The translations under genes were made by a program, and so were the position numbers. DNA of 64,000 bases from Crossaster papposus (Eukaryota; Echinodermata; Asteroidea; Velatida; Solasteridae). Where the stretch lies: contig JBAIAA010000527.1 in the NCBI GenBank assembly GCA_037893245.1, forward strand, positions 248,001-312,000, in the 5' to 3' direction. How positions within the stretch are numbered: position 1 is the stretch's first letter; the number at the start of each line of letters is the position of its first letter. The notes below the pieces were generated by a model. That model was not told the DNA's origin. It searched no databases and was given only the letters and a program-made list of their open reading frames with translations. Shown one piece after another: positions 37,901-47,193 of this stretch.

Positions 37901-40900
37901 TATTTCATCATTACAGGCTTTCATTTCTAAAAAGACAATTTGTATTTTTGGAACTGTAATTCTCATGCATCTAAATCCAAATGCTGGATAGTACCTTTAA
38001 TTTGACCCAAATCTTCTCTGGCATTCTATTTTGCAGTGTGGTACGAGGGACACTAACCTATGGAACATAAAAGTTGACAATTCACATATTTAGCTGCTAA
38101 ATCTACTAACCACATTTCTAATATTTTCACTGATTTCTGTTTTCATACAAACTTGGGTCCGAAATTTGTTTATTCCACGTGTATATGTAATCGAATGACG
38201 AACACGACCAAAAGTTTTCACAAATTTGAATAAAGAATTGAAATATTTGGCATCAGTTTTCTAACAAATTTTGCATACTACAAAACTGGAATACCATTTG
38301 CTTATCGAAAACCTATTGCTGGCAAGAAAAATGAGAAATTAAGAAATCTTTCTCGGCTTACCCAAGTCTGTTTGATTCTGAAATCCAAAATCATCATTTA
38401 TCTTCCTCTTTCATCTGTTCTTTGCACATCGCCCCTATCAGGCGAGGAAGACGAAGATTATGAGGGAGATCAGTTTGAGAGCGCCATCTACGGCAAAACT
38501 GGCACCAGCTCCAGCGATTCCGAGGACAGGGATCTGTCTGAGGAAGGAGAGGAGTTAGGAAATAGGTCTGGGCCTGTTGAGGAAGAGGCGGGGCGAGAAT
38601 GGTCGGAGGAGAAAAAGGAAGGACAAGTTAACAGGGATGGTGAACAGGAAAATGCTGGTGTAGACGGGGTACAAGACCAAGATGGAGGATTGCAGCCCGA
38701 TTGGTTGGGAGAGGTGGATGTGTTGGTTGGAGCATCGAAGGGCGGTGTTGGGGAGGGGCAGGAATTGTCTGCTGAACCTGCAGAGGAATTTGGAGTTGGT
38801 GAAGTTTCTCATGTGGGTTTGGCCAAGGAGGACATGGGCGTAGCTGAAGAAGTGATAGAGATAAAAAGCTCCGTTGAAGAACAACCACCGTCTGTTGACA
38901 ATGGTGGAATTGATGAGGAAGTAATATCTGATGTCGGCATGGCCCAAGAGGAAAATGTGGCTAAGGAGGAGGGTGTGGTTGTGGAGGAGGGTTTGGTTGT
39001 GGAGGAGGGTTTGGTGCAGGAGAAAGGATCTCCGGAGGAGCAACCGAAAACGTTGGATGGCCTAGGAGTAGGGGATGAAATCGCTGATGTGGGTGTGGCT
39101 AAGATCAAAGAGAATGTGGTCAAGGAGGAAGATTTGGTCAAGGAGGAAGATTTGGTCAAGGAGGAAGATTTGGTCAAGGAGGAAGATTTGGTCAAGGAGG
39201 AGGATTTGGTCAAGGAGGAAGATTTGGTCAAGGAGGAAGATTTGGTCAAGGAGGAAGATGTGGTCAAGGAGGAAGATGTGGTCAAGGAGGAAGATTTGGT
39301 CAAGGAGGAAGATTTGGTCAAGGAGAAAGATGTGGTTGTGAACGACGACATGGTTGAGGAAGAGGGTGTTGAAGGGACAGGTTTTAATGGTTTCCCTGAT
39401 CAACAACCGTCAATTGATAACTATGGTATTGGTGATGCAGGCACAGATGTAGATGTGGTCCAGGAGGGTGTGGCCGAGGAGGAGGGTGTGGCCGAGGAGG
39501 AGGGTGTGGTCGAGGATAATCAGGTTCTAACTGATGAAGAGACACATCTAAAAGACTTGACTGAGCAACATCCATCATCGTTTGACGACTGTGGCTTCGG
39601 TAAGAATGCAATCTCTGACACAGGTGTAGCCAAATCAGAGAAAGTAGAGGATAAGGGTGTGGTCAAACAGGAGAGTGTGGCTAAGGACGACCCTTCTCTT
39701 GACCTACCCACCATTGGAAACGGTAACATGCATGCTGAGGATCAAGAAGACATCAGTACAGATGACGAGGAGAGCAATGGTTCCTCAGGGAATGGAAATG
39801 AAGTTGAAGCTCCGGGAACTCCGTCTCCCTTCAACAATGTGCCTGCTTCCCAAAACTTTAACAATGCAAACGGGGAGGGCCTGATCGACCCTCTCCAAGA
39901 AAACAATGGACTTATCACCAAAAAGGCCCTGTTGGATCTTGAGGAGGGAGGGGGGACTCTGGACAGCGGGGGGACGATAGAAATCGGAGAGGAGCTCTCC
40001 CCGGACTCGGCCAGTGACAAGCTCAACGCCAATCTGGGCATGAGGGCGGGGTTTCCCTCGGGCGACGCCTCTATGACCCTCTCGTTCTCCCCGCTGGGCG
40101 AGCCGGAGGCCAATGGAGGGCAGCCGCAGCAACCTGTGACTGTCTGCGTGACGTCTGAAGGTATAGCGCCCTCTAGTGACCATCACAGGCCATGCTTGTC
40201 GAATGATTGTTTGGATTGATGCGCTGTCATGCCTTTTTGCTTTTTGTCTCTTGAGTTTTTGTTAAATGTTTCTTTTTGTTTTGTTATTGTTTTTGTTTTT
40301 GCATCATGTTTGATTTTTTATTAATTTTTTTGTCTTTGTTTTTTTTCCCCTTCATTTTGAGTGATGCTAACTATATGTATCTGTAGAAGCGACTGCTGTG
40401 TATTTTTTAGCAATGGTAGACTTAACATCACTTAGTCTAGTACAGCTTGTAGTTTTGTTTTGTTTTTGTGGCGTAGTTAGATTTAACTGAAGCAATTGTG
40501 CCTGTAGTAACTGACATATGCTTTTGTTGTATTAATTAGTATGAATCCATTTGCACGCTCCATGTAGCCCTGCATGAACAGCGCGAATATTAATTGCTAC
40601 TCCGATGATATTGTCAAAAGCATGTTGTTTTTATAACAGTTGAACTTTTTCAACTTTTAGTTTTATCTGCACAATGTCAATAGAAACTGTTTCCTAATTT
40701 TCTTCATTTTAACCCTTTTCTACCCCCAAATAATGTTGGTGATTGTTTAAAGCATGTGCAACACCAATCTTACCTTAATTTAACCCTAACCCTCCAGGGT
40801 ATTTTGGCTAGAAACCCTGCCAGACGCAACAGATTGCATACTTTGTCACATTGAAATGTTTGTCCAGCAAGGTCAAGCAGTCACCACAGATCCACTGTGC

Positions 40901-41098
40901 TGGATTTGGCAGGGTTAGGGTTAAGAAAATTGTAACCCCCCCCCCCCCCCCCCCCCCCCCCCATTTATCCCCCAAAATACCAAATTGGAGAAGACATTTA
41001 CCTACCAAACAGGCTCTCACCAAAAGAAAATCCTTCCTCTATAATAATAAAAACTTGACTAAAACTTTAATCTTTTTCGTTTTCCAGATGCCGTTTGA
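22656..41098 (+). CDS. MAP7 / ensconsin family microtubule-associated protein, 13 coding exons plus terminal exon
   Basis: Exons 22656-22967, 25792-25920, 26311-26474, 26809-27244, 32963-33120, 34540-34753, 35030-35494, 35901-36114, 36420-36609, 36836-36940, 37035-37088, 37462-37624, 38442-40160 and probably 41088-41098; all borders are GT-AG and all phases agree. About 1,440 residues are seen, against roughly 750-840 for human MAP7/MAP7D1. Order: Ser/Thr/Pro-rich start; basic N-terminal helix (LERKKKQEVEDLARKEAIVRRSRERS then RRSWSAFG) equivalent to the MAP7 microtubule-binding region; basic SPR/PKP linker; MAP7 domain (DEERAKQALAERRRQAREKA to RKKRVEEIMKKARR), the kinesin-1-binding coiled coil; a very acidic repeat tail. 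Family role: recruits kinesin-1 to microtubules. Start exon and final exon are uncertain. It could be called MAP7D1-like; the subfamily cannot be fixed by eye. Confidence 0.9.
25792..25920 (+). CDS. MAP7-like exon b
   Basis: Acceptor TTTGTAG, donor GTAGAA. Encodes DVGSIGLSSEITSDSNGERT and RQESGSTEGSRKDGPPTRSR, a polar segment. Phase 1 at both ends. Confidence 0.75.
25990..26215. repeat. Decayed short tandem repeat (TCCTCGCAAG-like)
   Basis: Some 20 imperfect units of 10-12 bp such as TCCTCGCAAG, TCCTTGAAG and TCGTGACATG directly follow exon b. The centre (26036-26100) is the most regular. Confidence 0.8.
26311..26474 (+). CDS. MAP7-like exon c: start of N-terminal microtubule-binding helix
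   Basis: Encodes VLDASKLKEKDGKNNQFRQQ, QLTNRQRRIESIRHKDHDHR and VEILERKKKQEVEDL. Highly charged helix. The LERKKKQE motif matches the region in MAP7 just before EAVVRR. Acceptor TTCCGCAG, donor GTGAGC. Confidence 0.9.
26809..27244 (+). CDS. MAP7-like exon d: EAIVRRS..RRSWSAFG motif and linker
   Basis: Begins ARKEAIVRRSRERSDTSREK, RRSWSAFGSRD, which corresponds to the EAVVRRTMERS...RWSWGG block of vertebrate MAP7. It continues as a Ser/Pro/Arg-rich linker with KRLSSSVTAL. Donor GTAAGC at 27245. An upstream in-frame ATG (26752) lies in intron and is not taken as a start. Confidence 0.93.
28575..28605 (+). repeat. Poly(C) run with pyrimidine flank
   Basis: About 31 C preceded by CCCTCTTCCTCCCCCCT inside the large MAP7 intron, on the sense strand. 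Confidence 0.9.
32590..32760 (-). mobile_element. tRNA-derived SINE (minus strand)
   Basis: On the minus strand an A-box-like TGGCGTAGCAG is followed after about 35 nt by a good B box, GGGTTCTAATCCCTCC, then a body (GGATTAGGTTCACAGTCCCT, GTGGGTTTCCCTAG). Short tandem ATTGACCAAACTGATC-like units lie just outside at 32760-32880. Ends are approximate. Confidence 0.55.
32760..32882. repeat. Short tandem repeat (AGATTGACCAAACTGATCCC-like)
   Basis: Five or six imperfect units of about 22-26 bp containing AGATTGACCAAACTGA, just before MAP7-like exon e. Confidence 0.75.
32963..33120 (+). CDS. MAP7-like exon e: Ser/Thr-rich linker
   Basis: Encodes AYPSRDSRSAHSTPTHVSRP, LSATKRSNSNSKLDKESGQG and a short Gly/Ser/Pro end. 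Acceptor TTTGACAG, donor GTAAGA. Basic, disordered; many possible Ser-Pro/Thr-Pro phosphosites. Confidence 0.85.
33469..33719. mobile_element. TTAA-flanked MITE (family A, copy 2)
   Basis: TTAA on both sides; terminal repeats CCAGTTCGTGCCAGG and CCGGCGCAAACTGG. The interior aligns with 3258-3499 over its whole length. The flanking strings GGATTTG..TTTGGGAAGGTTAAAGTT occur on both sides, so the insertion lies in or beside a small local duplication. Located in a MAP7 intron. Confidence 0.88.
34540..34753 (+). CDS. MAP7-like exon f: basic SPR/TPR linker
   Basis: Encodes RAPSPRTALHGRPSSPRQQL, STPRSTPVRPPSPKTTGSTT and VSSPRNLPAKQANGDSNRRH. Arg/Ser/Pro-rich, typical of microtubule-binding linkers, with many proline-directed phosphosites. 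Acceptor CTTCTACAG, donor GTGAGA. Confidence 0.88.
34770..34924 (+). repeat. 21-bp tandem repeat in MAP7-like intron
   Basis: Seven near-perfect units of CACGGATCTTGAAATGTACA plus T immediately after exon f. The frame stays open from exon f through the repeat, reading repeated ITDLEMY heptads to a stop at 34960-34962. Confidence 0.92.
35030..35494 (+). CDS. MAP7-like exon g: PK-rich decapeptide repeat and poly-Ala segment
   Basis: After AKKIAGQTPPIKKTLTPRTD comes a decapeptide repeat, (K)PATTPKGGPK, about five units (35164-35290), then an Ala/Thr/Pro run from CAG/GCA-type codons (35318-35405), then EEVEIKKEPKETEVKDEKPK. Basic, disordered. Donor GTGAGT. The 30-bp units are near identical at DNA level, showing recent expansion or homogenisation. 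Confidence 0.88.
35545..35605 (+). other. tRNA-like fragment with B box
   Basis: GGCTGGGGTTCGAATCCCTCC contains a perfect B box (GGTTCGAATCC), but no A box or cloverleaf is evident. Probably a SINE or tRNA remnant in the intron. Confidence 0.3.
35901..36114 (+). CDS. MAP7-like exon h: start of MAP7 (kinesin-binding) domain
   Basis: Encodes ETPRSRSPTISESSSGSAPS, then KELTDEERAKQALAERRRQA and REKAEREAELERQRQEQLK. This is the canonical entry to the MAP7 domain (compare PEEATRLLAEKRRLAREQRE in human MAP7). Acceptor CCATACAG, donor GTAAGA. Confidence 0.94.
36420..36609 (+). CDS. MAP7-like exon i: MAP7 domain coiled coil
   Basis: Encodes REEEERIRLEDEERIRQEEE, AMRLAEEHRKAEEERMKRAI and EENEERERLEEERKVAEELE. 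Continuous charged helix. Acceptor CCATACAG, donor GTGAGA. Confidence 0.94.
36836..36940 (+). CDS. MAP7-like exon j: MAP7 domain coiled coil
   Basis: Encodes RAEEEIIRQEELKKQEEELA and EKCRREDEERNARKK, 35 codons, phase 0 at both ends, so skipping keeps the frame. Donor GTGACA. Confidence 0.93.
37035..37088 (+). CDS. MAP7-like exon k: RVEEIMKKARR signature
   Basis: An 18-codon exon reading RVEEIMKKARRGAQAKEK, the most recognisable MAP7-family string (vertebrate RLEEIMKRTRR). Phase 0 at both ends. Acceptor TTTGCAG, donor GTATAA. Confidence 0.94.
37462..37624 (+). CDS. MAP7-like exon l: Ser/Gly-acidic segment
   Basis: Encodes DDASEDGDSGSESGSGSGSE, RKTNGVNSVLASSSLLNNEK and YRNLLFNRNKTELSG. Acceptor CCTTTTAG, donor GTAAGA. 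Confidence 0.9.
37754..37786 (+). repeat. (GACT)n microsatellite
   Basis: Seven or eight GACT units in the intron after exon l. Confidence 0.95.
38442..40160 (+). CDS. MAP7-like exon m: long acidic repeat tail
   Basis: 1,719 bp open in one frame; acceptor CCCTATCAG, donor GTATAG at 40161. Begins GEEDEDYEGDQFESAIYGKT. Very rich in Glu/Asp/Val/Gly. It holds twelve VKEEDL-type hexapeptides (39119-39334), an AEEEGV repeat (39468-39510), and about four copies of a larger module of form EQxPxxxDxxGxGxxxxDVGVAxxE. The end (NNGLITKKALLDLEEGGGTL, then MTLSFSPLGEPEANGGQPQQ) is non-repetitive. If the donor is not used the frame runs to a stop at 40217-40219, adding 20 residues. Acidic exons are known in MAPs, but I know no such repeat tail in MAP7. 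Confidence 0.9.
39119..39334 (+). repeat. 18-bp coding minisatellite (VKEEDL)
   Basis: Twelve units of GTCAAGGAGGAAGATTTG with few substitutions (GTG for TTG in three units, GAGAAA in the last). Length changes by whole units keep the frame. Confidence 0.95.
40780..40924. mobile_element. TTAA-flanked MITE with telomere-like ends
   Basis: Left end TTAACCCTAACCCTCCAGGG, right end GGCAGGGTTAGGGTTAA: perfect 14-bp inverted ends including TTAA. The 145-bp body is non-coding. Ends resemble two TTAGGG units. Probably a piggyBac-type non-autonomous element; it lies in the last MAP7 intron. Confidence 0.75.
40936..40962 (+). repeat. Poly(C) run
   Basis: About 27 C, just 12 bp after the telomere-like MITE. 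Confidence 0.9.
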
Positions 41099-43000
41099 AG
41101 TCGACAGTCTTATTTTTACCTAAACATACGAGGAACAAAAACTCTTCAATTCAAGCGATATCCCGTTTATTCTGAATGACTGTGTTCATTTGCTGTAGTG
41201 TGAGGAACCCCACACCATGTCCGTTACATGTAACCGAAGCTTTGACGTGTCTGCAAAACTCCGAGACGAATCAACGTTTTTGACGAATTTGCGGCATTCT
41301 CCTGATTTGATATCATGACTTCTAATCTACTGGCCTAATAATGGATCAATCGTGCACCTGAGTTACGTTGAGCTCTTGTAATTCATACTTGGACCAGACC
41401 TGCTGTTTCACCCAGTTGAACGTAGCTTGTCTTGATAAACTGGATTTGGATCGCTTCAAAATATTACTTTCTTCTACTGTTCAAATGGACCCAGCTATGT
41501 GTTACGTGGAACTGATGCAATCACAATACCGTAGTACTTCTCCGCGTCATCCCCACTGGAGAGGCTGTAGGAGACTGCTGAATCTTCAAGACGCATCTGT
41601 GTCGTCGTTGACCGCTTTGCGAGGAAACTGAGTCTTAAACACCGAGGATTCACTTAGTTTCGTCATTGCAAGGGGTGCTTACAAATTCTCAAAATGACTA
41701 ACGATGCAACCATGGTAACAGTGCACGGCCATCTTGATTCTGACACCATTTGCTGACGCAACAAGACACCCTATGAAATTACAGAAAATCTCCAGAAAAT
41801 GTAATAATCTGCACATGCACAACTTCAAAATTGGAATATTTTTGGTCAAAAACCACTTACGTGGGATTTCTGGGTTTTTTCCGGAGCTTATTTCCCGGGG
41901 CTAAAGAATTATTGGATTGATATTTGAAAATGAACAAAATTGGAAAACTTTTTCTCATATAAAATTGACAGGCTCTCAAAACAACATCGTCAGTGCTACA
42001 AAGACTGCAGTAGAATCGACAGCAGAATTGACAATGTTGACTTTATTTCTGTCAGGAAAAGTGACCGACTCCATGGTGAAAATAAGATTCTTTTGAAAAC
42101 CACCCCGCCCCCCAAAAAAACAAAAAAACCACACCAAAAAATTGACAGAAATAGAAGCATTTCTTTTACCTTTTCTTCTTAATTGCCCGTGGTGTGTGCA
42201 TGTATTACTGTAGTCTTTATCAACTAAACGGTTTTGTACATTTTCGGTCTGAAACCTGAAAAAGCAAGTGACAATTTGGTGACACGTTTCATGGATAACA
42301 TGTATTTCCAGAAGGGGGTGGGGTGGGATATACATTTTTAGAAGAGTTTCCTGCAAAGTTAAATGTTTGGAGTAAATGTTGTGATAAACCTGTCGCATCA
42401 AATGCATGTTTCGCTGTGAGAAAACACAAAAGTAAATCGAAAAATATATTAAAATATACAAATAAGCTTCTTTAGTAACAAAAATGATCAACTGCTTGTG
42501 TGAAAAGAAAATTCATGTCGCAAAAAAGAAAATTCAAAAAATGTGGTAGTAACTAAAATTGTGTGCATTGATTGCCTTCAAGGCAAAAATAAGCCAAACT
42601 TTAAAACGTACTCGTATAAGTCAATATGATATTTAAGACATAAATATGTTGGGTGTTTGCAAGATAACACATCGTTTAAATCTGGTTATGGCAGAAGTTT
42701 TGACAAATGTGGCTCTTAAATTTCATTTTCTCAATTCATTTCAAAGTTCTCATTGTTAAATAAATATCAAGTAGCAAAATGGATTGAAATTTCTTGTAGA
42801 AATATAATTTCTAGCTAACTTATTTTAGCAACCAAAAAATCCCTGCAAAGTTCTAAATTTGTGTACATAAACAAAAGCAAATATCCAACAGTTTTCATTT
42901 AAACACGCGTCCAATTATCTTATTTTTGTAAATAAATTGTAAATGGTTTTGGTTAAAAGGCAGACTTCTTTCCTAGAGCATGTTTTGGGTAAAAAAATTA
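41088..43000 (+). other. Probable terminal MAP7-like exon and 3'UTR
   Basis: A strong acceptor (TTTTTCGTTTTCCAG) precedes ATGCCGTTTGA; joined in phase 1 to exon m this gives ...SEDAV then a stop at 41096-41098. Following sequence to about 41,700 is GC-balanced and UTR-like. AATAAA signals occur near 42757 and 42932. The 3' end is therefore approximate, and an alternative end is discussed in the findings. Confidence 0.5.
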
Positions 43001-45178
43001 AACAAAAAAGGTGTCCTTTATTAACGATGAATCCTAACAAATCCTTAGGTTAAGAAACGAATCGATTCAAAAGCTGTACATAAGAAATTGTAGATTTAGT
43101 AAATAAACATTGCAGGGAAATCTGTAGAATGGACAGGGAAGTCGTTGGAATACATGGGCCATTTTTCTTTTCCGTCAAAATTGTCAACGTTGTTCTTTGG
43201 GTTGTATGGACAAGAATCTCCCAAAACGTTTGTGAATTAGGAAATTACGAATCAATATTTCGAAAGTAAAAACCAGCCAGTTAATTAAATTGTACTCGCT
43301 AGGTAATACTAGTAGGATACTTTTTCGTCGCATGGCACTGTATCATTTTTCAAATAGTAAAGTTATGAAAAAGTTTCCTTTTTTTTTTATGTCGTTCACG
43401 ATTTAGGGCAAAAGTGAAATGCTCTAAAGAATTAGAAATTCCCAAATGGAAAAACTCTGTTGACCATTTGAAACTTCTAAATGAAAGATCTTTAATCTCT
43501 AGTAAAATGTCAAAAGAAAAGCAACTTTGAAAAATGTTATGCACATTTGTTGTAATCATGAACAACTTTAGGTCCATGTCTGTTAACTGCCTTATTAAAT
43601 TGTGATCATTCATTGTACGTAATAGTTGAAAGGCTCTGGTGGTCCATCAACTTAGTGTTTCTAAATATATATATCAATATATTAAAGAAAAATGTATTAA
43701 TATTATTGGGTATGATAATTATTCTAAAACAGATGAATGATTGTTTAATTTATACGGGGTACATTTTTTGCTGTCGTTTATTACAATTATTTGGTGGTGT
43801 TTGTGATTTTGGTATTTTTGTTCAGGTCTCTGAAATTGCTTTGCGTTTGGTAACTGCATCAGGGTTTTTCATTTTGTTGTTGCAATCAACAGATTAAAAT
43901 CATGGATTAATAAAAACCAATCGTAAAATAAACTTTCTGAAAACAAAATAAATTTCGAAATACATTTTTTAGTTCATCCTATTTATGCCAAAAGATTGTT
44001 TTAGCGAAACATGAATTTTTCATTTGCCTTTGCAAACTAGACTGGATTGTATGTCACTTGACAACATTTTGTGTTTTTTTGTTTAAGTTTTATACTTAAA
44101 TTTGTATTCTTTCCTCAGTTTAAACAATGTGGAATTTTCTAGAAAAGGTTGTTGCTGTTTGTAAACACACTCCAATATTTGTCATTTTCATGCTTGAAAA
44201 AAGTTCAAATCTATATTGATAATGTTGCATAAAATATTGTTTTGTAAGAATTTATGTGCAATGTGGAATACAATACAAAACAGTACAATACGGCATAATT
44301 TAGCCATTTTGTGACACTTAATAAATTCTTTTAAAAGAAATTTCATTTTTTTTTCCTTTTTAATATCTTCATTTGGGTGCTTTGTGTGCAAATGTACACT
44401 GGTAACTAAAGGCTGGGTACCAGTATTGTCAAGAAAATGGGTGCTGGTTTGCGATAACATTCTAAAAGTCACCGAGGAGTGTGATAGTGCATTGTGTTAA
44501 TTGTGCTCGCATTAAATTCTCCTAAATGCTCACTGTAAACAAATTCGGAAAACAAATTTGTAGCTAATATTAAAAAAAATCTTTTAAATGTAACACTGTT
44601 TTGGATGAAGATGAAATTTTCTCCCATTGTGTGCCCAATATAGTCTTCAGTTTGCCATGTAAAATCAGAAACCGCTAAAAAGTATTACGCAGACAAAAAT
44701 GTTTTTTTTGTCACTATAGGTACATATTTAAATATTCACACTAAATTAGCTTTAAAAAACAACTATCATATCCTTCAGATGTGTTTGAGTGAGAATTGCA
44801 TGTAATCCTATGAGAGTTAAGACCACCCAATCCCCTTTGTTGCTACCTATGATGTCATGCATTTGAAGAGCTGTGATTGGCCAACGGCTGCCCAAATTGA
44901 TATATTAAATTCTTATATGTTTAATGATAGAAAATCTATCTCTTAATTATTCAAAATGGCAAGCTTTGGCAAAACGTGTCTACTTATGAAAAAGAGGGTA
45001 TTATAATTAAATGAATAAGAGCACTTCGTGAATGTATCTGTGCTTTGTATTAAAAAGAGGAATAAAAATCCTACAACAGTTAACATCGTGCTTGGAAAGT
45101 GTCAAATGTGTATTGTAGTTAGAGTTGCAATAATTTCAGTAATAAATCTTTAATGCAAATTCGTCGACCCCTTGTCCT
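43001..45178. other. Intergenic, no supported gene
   Basis: AT-rich with short open frames lacking splice or codon support. Confidence 0.5.
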
Positions 45179-45292
45179 TTAAAACTATTTCGCGCCGGAA
45201 TTATTTTTCCGGCCTTGTTTGTGACGTGTTTGGGCGTCATCCGTTTTATATCTCAGTAAAAATTTGCGTGTCCCCCGGCGCGAACTGGTTAA
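45179..45292. mobile_element. TTAA-flanked MITE (family A, copy 3, deleted)
   Basis: Right end CCGGCGCGAACTGGTTAA is intact; left end TTAAAACTATTTCGCGCCGG is slightly decayed. It retains TTCCGGCCTTG and GACGTGTTT..GCGTCATCCGTTTT of copies 1 and 2 but lacks about half the interior. Confidence 0.8.
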
Positions 45293-45519
45293 ACAAATAT
45301 TGCCTAAAATGCATTTTAGACCAAACTTTCTGTGCCCGCACAGCTGTACATAATTTTGGGATTGAAGCATAGACCAATCAGCGAAGAGAAGTAGCACATA
45401 TTTTTGCATAACAAAGCTTCTGAAAAAGGCACATTCCAGTCGCTACACCCTATATTTACGCGTAGCGTGTATACAATATTAACGTGTTGGCATAATATTG
45501 GTCGGGAGACCTGCCGTGT

Positions 45520-45634
45520 AACGGGCTGAGCGACCCCGGTCAATGTAATTTCACACACGCACGTGTGCACGTTTCTCATTCGTTTCTTCGCGGGCGAAAT
45601 AAGAGGAGTTTCGTGAAGGTCAACTTTCTCTAAC
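45520..45634 (+). other. Candidate untranslated first exon of a + strand transcript
   Basis: A CpG-richer stretch (CACACACGCACGTGTGCACG, TTCTTCGCGGGCGAAATAAG) ends with CTAACACAC and a consensus GTAAGT donor at 45635. No start codon with a useful frame. Fits as the first exon for 46242-46328. Confidence 0.3.
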
Positions 45635-46241
45635 ACACGTAAGTTTTCCTTTAAAAAAATAATAAAACCTAACAGTTAAGCGCTCAGAAATAATGTCAAA
45701 TGTTAGTGGATGTAATGTGGGTACTTTTGAGTGAATTTTTGTTGAGAACTTTGTTCGAATGTGAGGGGAAAATAATGAACTTTCAGAACCTGATGGAGAG
45801 ATAATTATTTTAACTTGGCTCTCTGGATTAGTGGTGGGCGTGGTTTGGTAAAAAATGTGGTCATTTATGCTGACTTTCTCGTAGTTGTAGAATATAAAAC
45901 GAACATGAAAATGAATAATAATTATATTGCTCGCTTTTGTGTTCATTTTCTGCTATTTTTGTGTCTCTTTAACGCCTTAGCGGCTCAATAGGCCCTACCA
46001 TAGAGCAAGGAACAGATGCTCTATGGCCCTACTCACAAAAAACCTGCTGATATTTTCCATAGGCCAATGCAGTGAGCATGCCATGAGTGCAGCTGGTGAT
46101 CTGCCAAGGCACTGCTCACTAGCTTTCAATTCATGTCTCAATTTCACAGAACGGAATAAAAAATTATTAAAATACAGTATTGAGTAAATTGGTAAACTTA
46201 TGACTGATATTTGTTATACATTTGTAATAATTTGTTTGCAG

Positions 46242-46328
46242 GCACAAGACTCAACCAGGACTATTGCAGAAAATGATGGAACTAAAGGGGGATGGGAACA
46301 GACTGAATAAAAGAGCTGTCTTAAACAA
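46242..46328 (+). other. Candidate internal exon (87 nt)
   Basis: Acceptor TTTGTTTGCAG and donor GTAAGT are both strong. Only one frame is open through it, containing MMELKGDGNRLNKRAVLN. I do not recognise the peptide. It may be part of a small gene or a non-coding transcript with the exons at 48490 and 52373. Confidence 0.4.
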
Positions 46329-46341
46329 GTAAGTTCTAATA

Positions 46342-47091
46342 TTAACACTTTGACTGCTAAGCCCGAGAATTCTCGGGATAGATTTCCCCACCGTAAACTG
46401 CTAAGCCCGAGAATTCTCGGGTTAGCAGTACAACGATTTGCCGCCCTCTGTTGATCAAGAATTAAAATGCTTTTCATGTATAACATGTATTGACATGCAT
46501 TAGCGTACACATAGGAGTCATATGCGGCTGGTTTCGGATGGCGGCGCGGGTACCAACGATCGCGAAGTACCTCGGTGTTTACATTTTTCTTTGGGATTTA
46601 AAGATGGCGGCGCCCAGGAAACGTTAGTTTTGACTAGTTTTCGATGAAATATTCGCAGAAAGCGGCTCTGAAGCAAGTGAATTTGGAGGATCGAGATGAT
46701 GATTCTGATACTATAGAATCGGAAGGTAATACCAGTGACGTTGGAAGTGAATCTAATCATTCAGAGGAATCGGACGATACTCGATGACGAAGTTTCGGCA
46801 ATCGACAGTGCTAGTGAACATAGTGAATCTAGCGGTTCGGACCGTGGTCGTGGCAGAGGCCGTGGTTACCGTGGCAGAGGCCGTGGTAATCGTGGCAGAG
46901 GCCGTCGTAACCGTGGCAGAGGCCGTTGTAACCCTGGCAGAGGCTGTGGTAACCCTTTATTTGAATGTTTTTTATTGGGGAGATAATGGGGAGTGACGGG
47001 GGTAAAAAACATCTTTATTTGTAGTTTAAAAAAAAAAATGCAGCACCGTGGGCGGTAAATGTGTAAAACATGGTAGCAGTGAAAGTGTTAA
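46342..47091 (+). mobile_element. Internally deleted piggyBac element
   Basis: TTAA at both ends. Terminal inverted repeats AACACTTTGACTGCTAAGC and (from the right, reversed) AACACTTTCACTGCTACC. Subterminal GCCCGAGAATTCTCGGG palindromes occur twice, at 46360 and 46404. The interior keeps a short acidic reading frame and an RGRG repeat but no catalytic domain, so this is a non-autonomous remnant. A 13-bp gap separates it from the candidate exon at 46242-46328. Confidence 0.88.
46644..46985 (+). pseudogene. piggyBac transposase N-terminal fragment, frameshifted
   Basis: An ATG at 46644 opens an acidic frame (about 47 codons, rich in Asp/Glu/Ser) that stops at 46785-46787. The homologous-looking acidic stretch continues in another frame (LDDEVSAIDSASEHSE), then becomes a GRG(Y/N)RGRG repeat from a CGTGGCAGAGGC unit. 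Acidic N-termini are usual for piggyBac transposases. The DDD catalytic core is absent. Broken by a frameshift and a large deletion. Confidence 0.6.
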
Positions 47092-47134
47092 TGTACTCTC
47101 AAGTATTAGTATTATCTTTTTTTTCTTTTTTTCC

Positions 47135-47144
<10 letters not shown>

Positions 47145-47165
<21 letters not shown>

Positions 47166-47168
47166 GGG
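47145..47168 (+). repeat. Poly(G) run
   Basis: About 24 G after a T-rich tract, at the border of the large pyrimidine block; a strand switch from G-rich to C-rich occurs within 35 bp. Confidence 0.9.
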
Positions 47169-47193
47169 CAAAGGAGGGAGGCAATGAAATGTC

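Noticed and set aside
38555..39406. Minus-strand open frames opposite the acidic exon
   Set aside because: Shadow frames of the VKEEDL minisatellite; no splice signals or homology.
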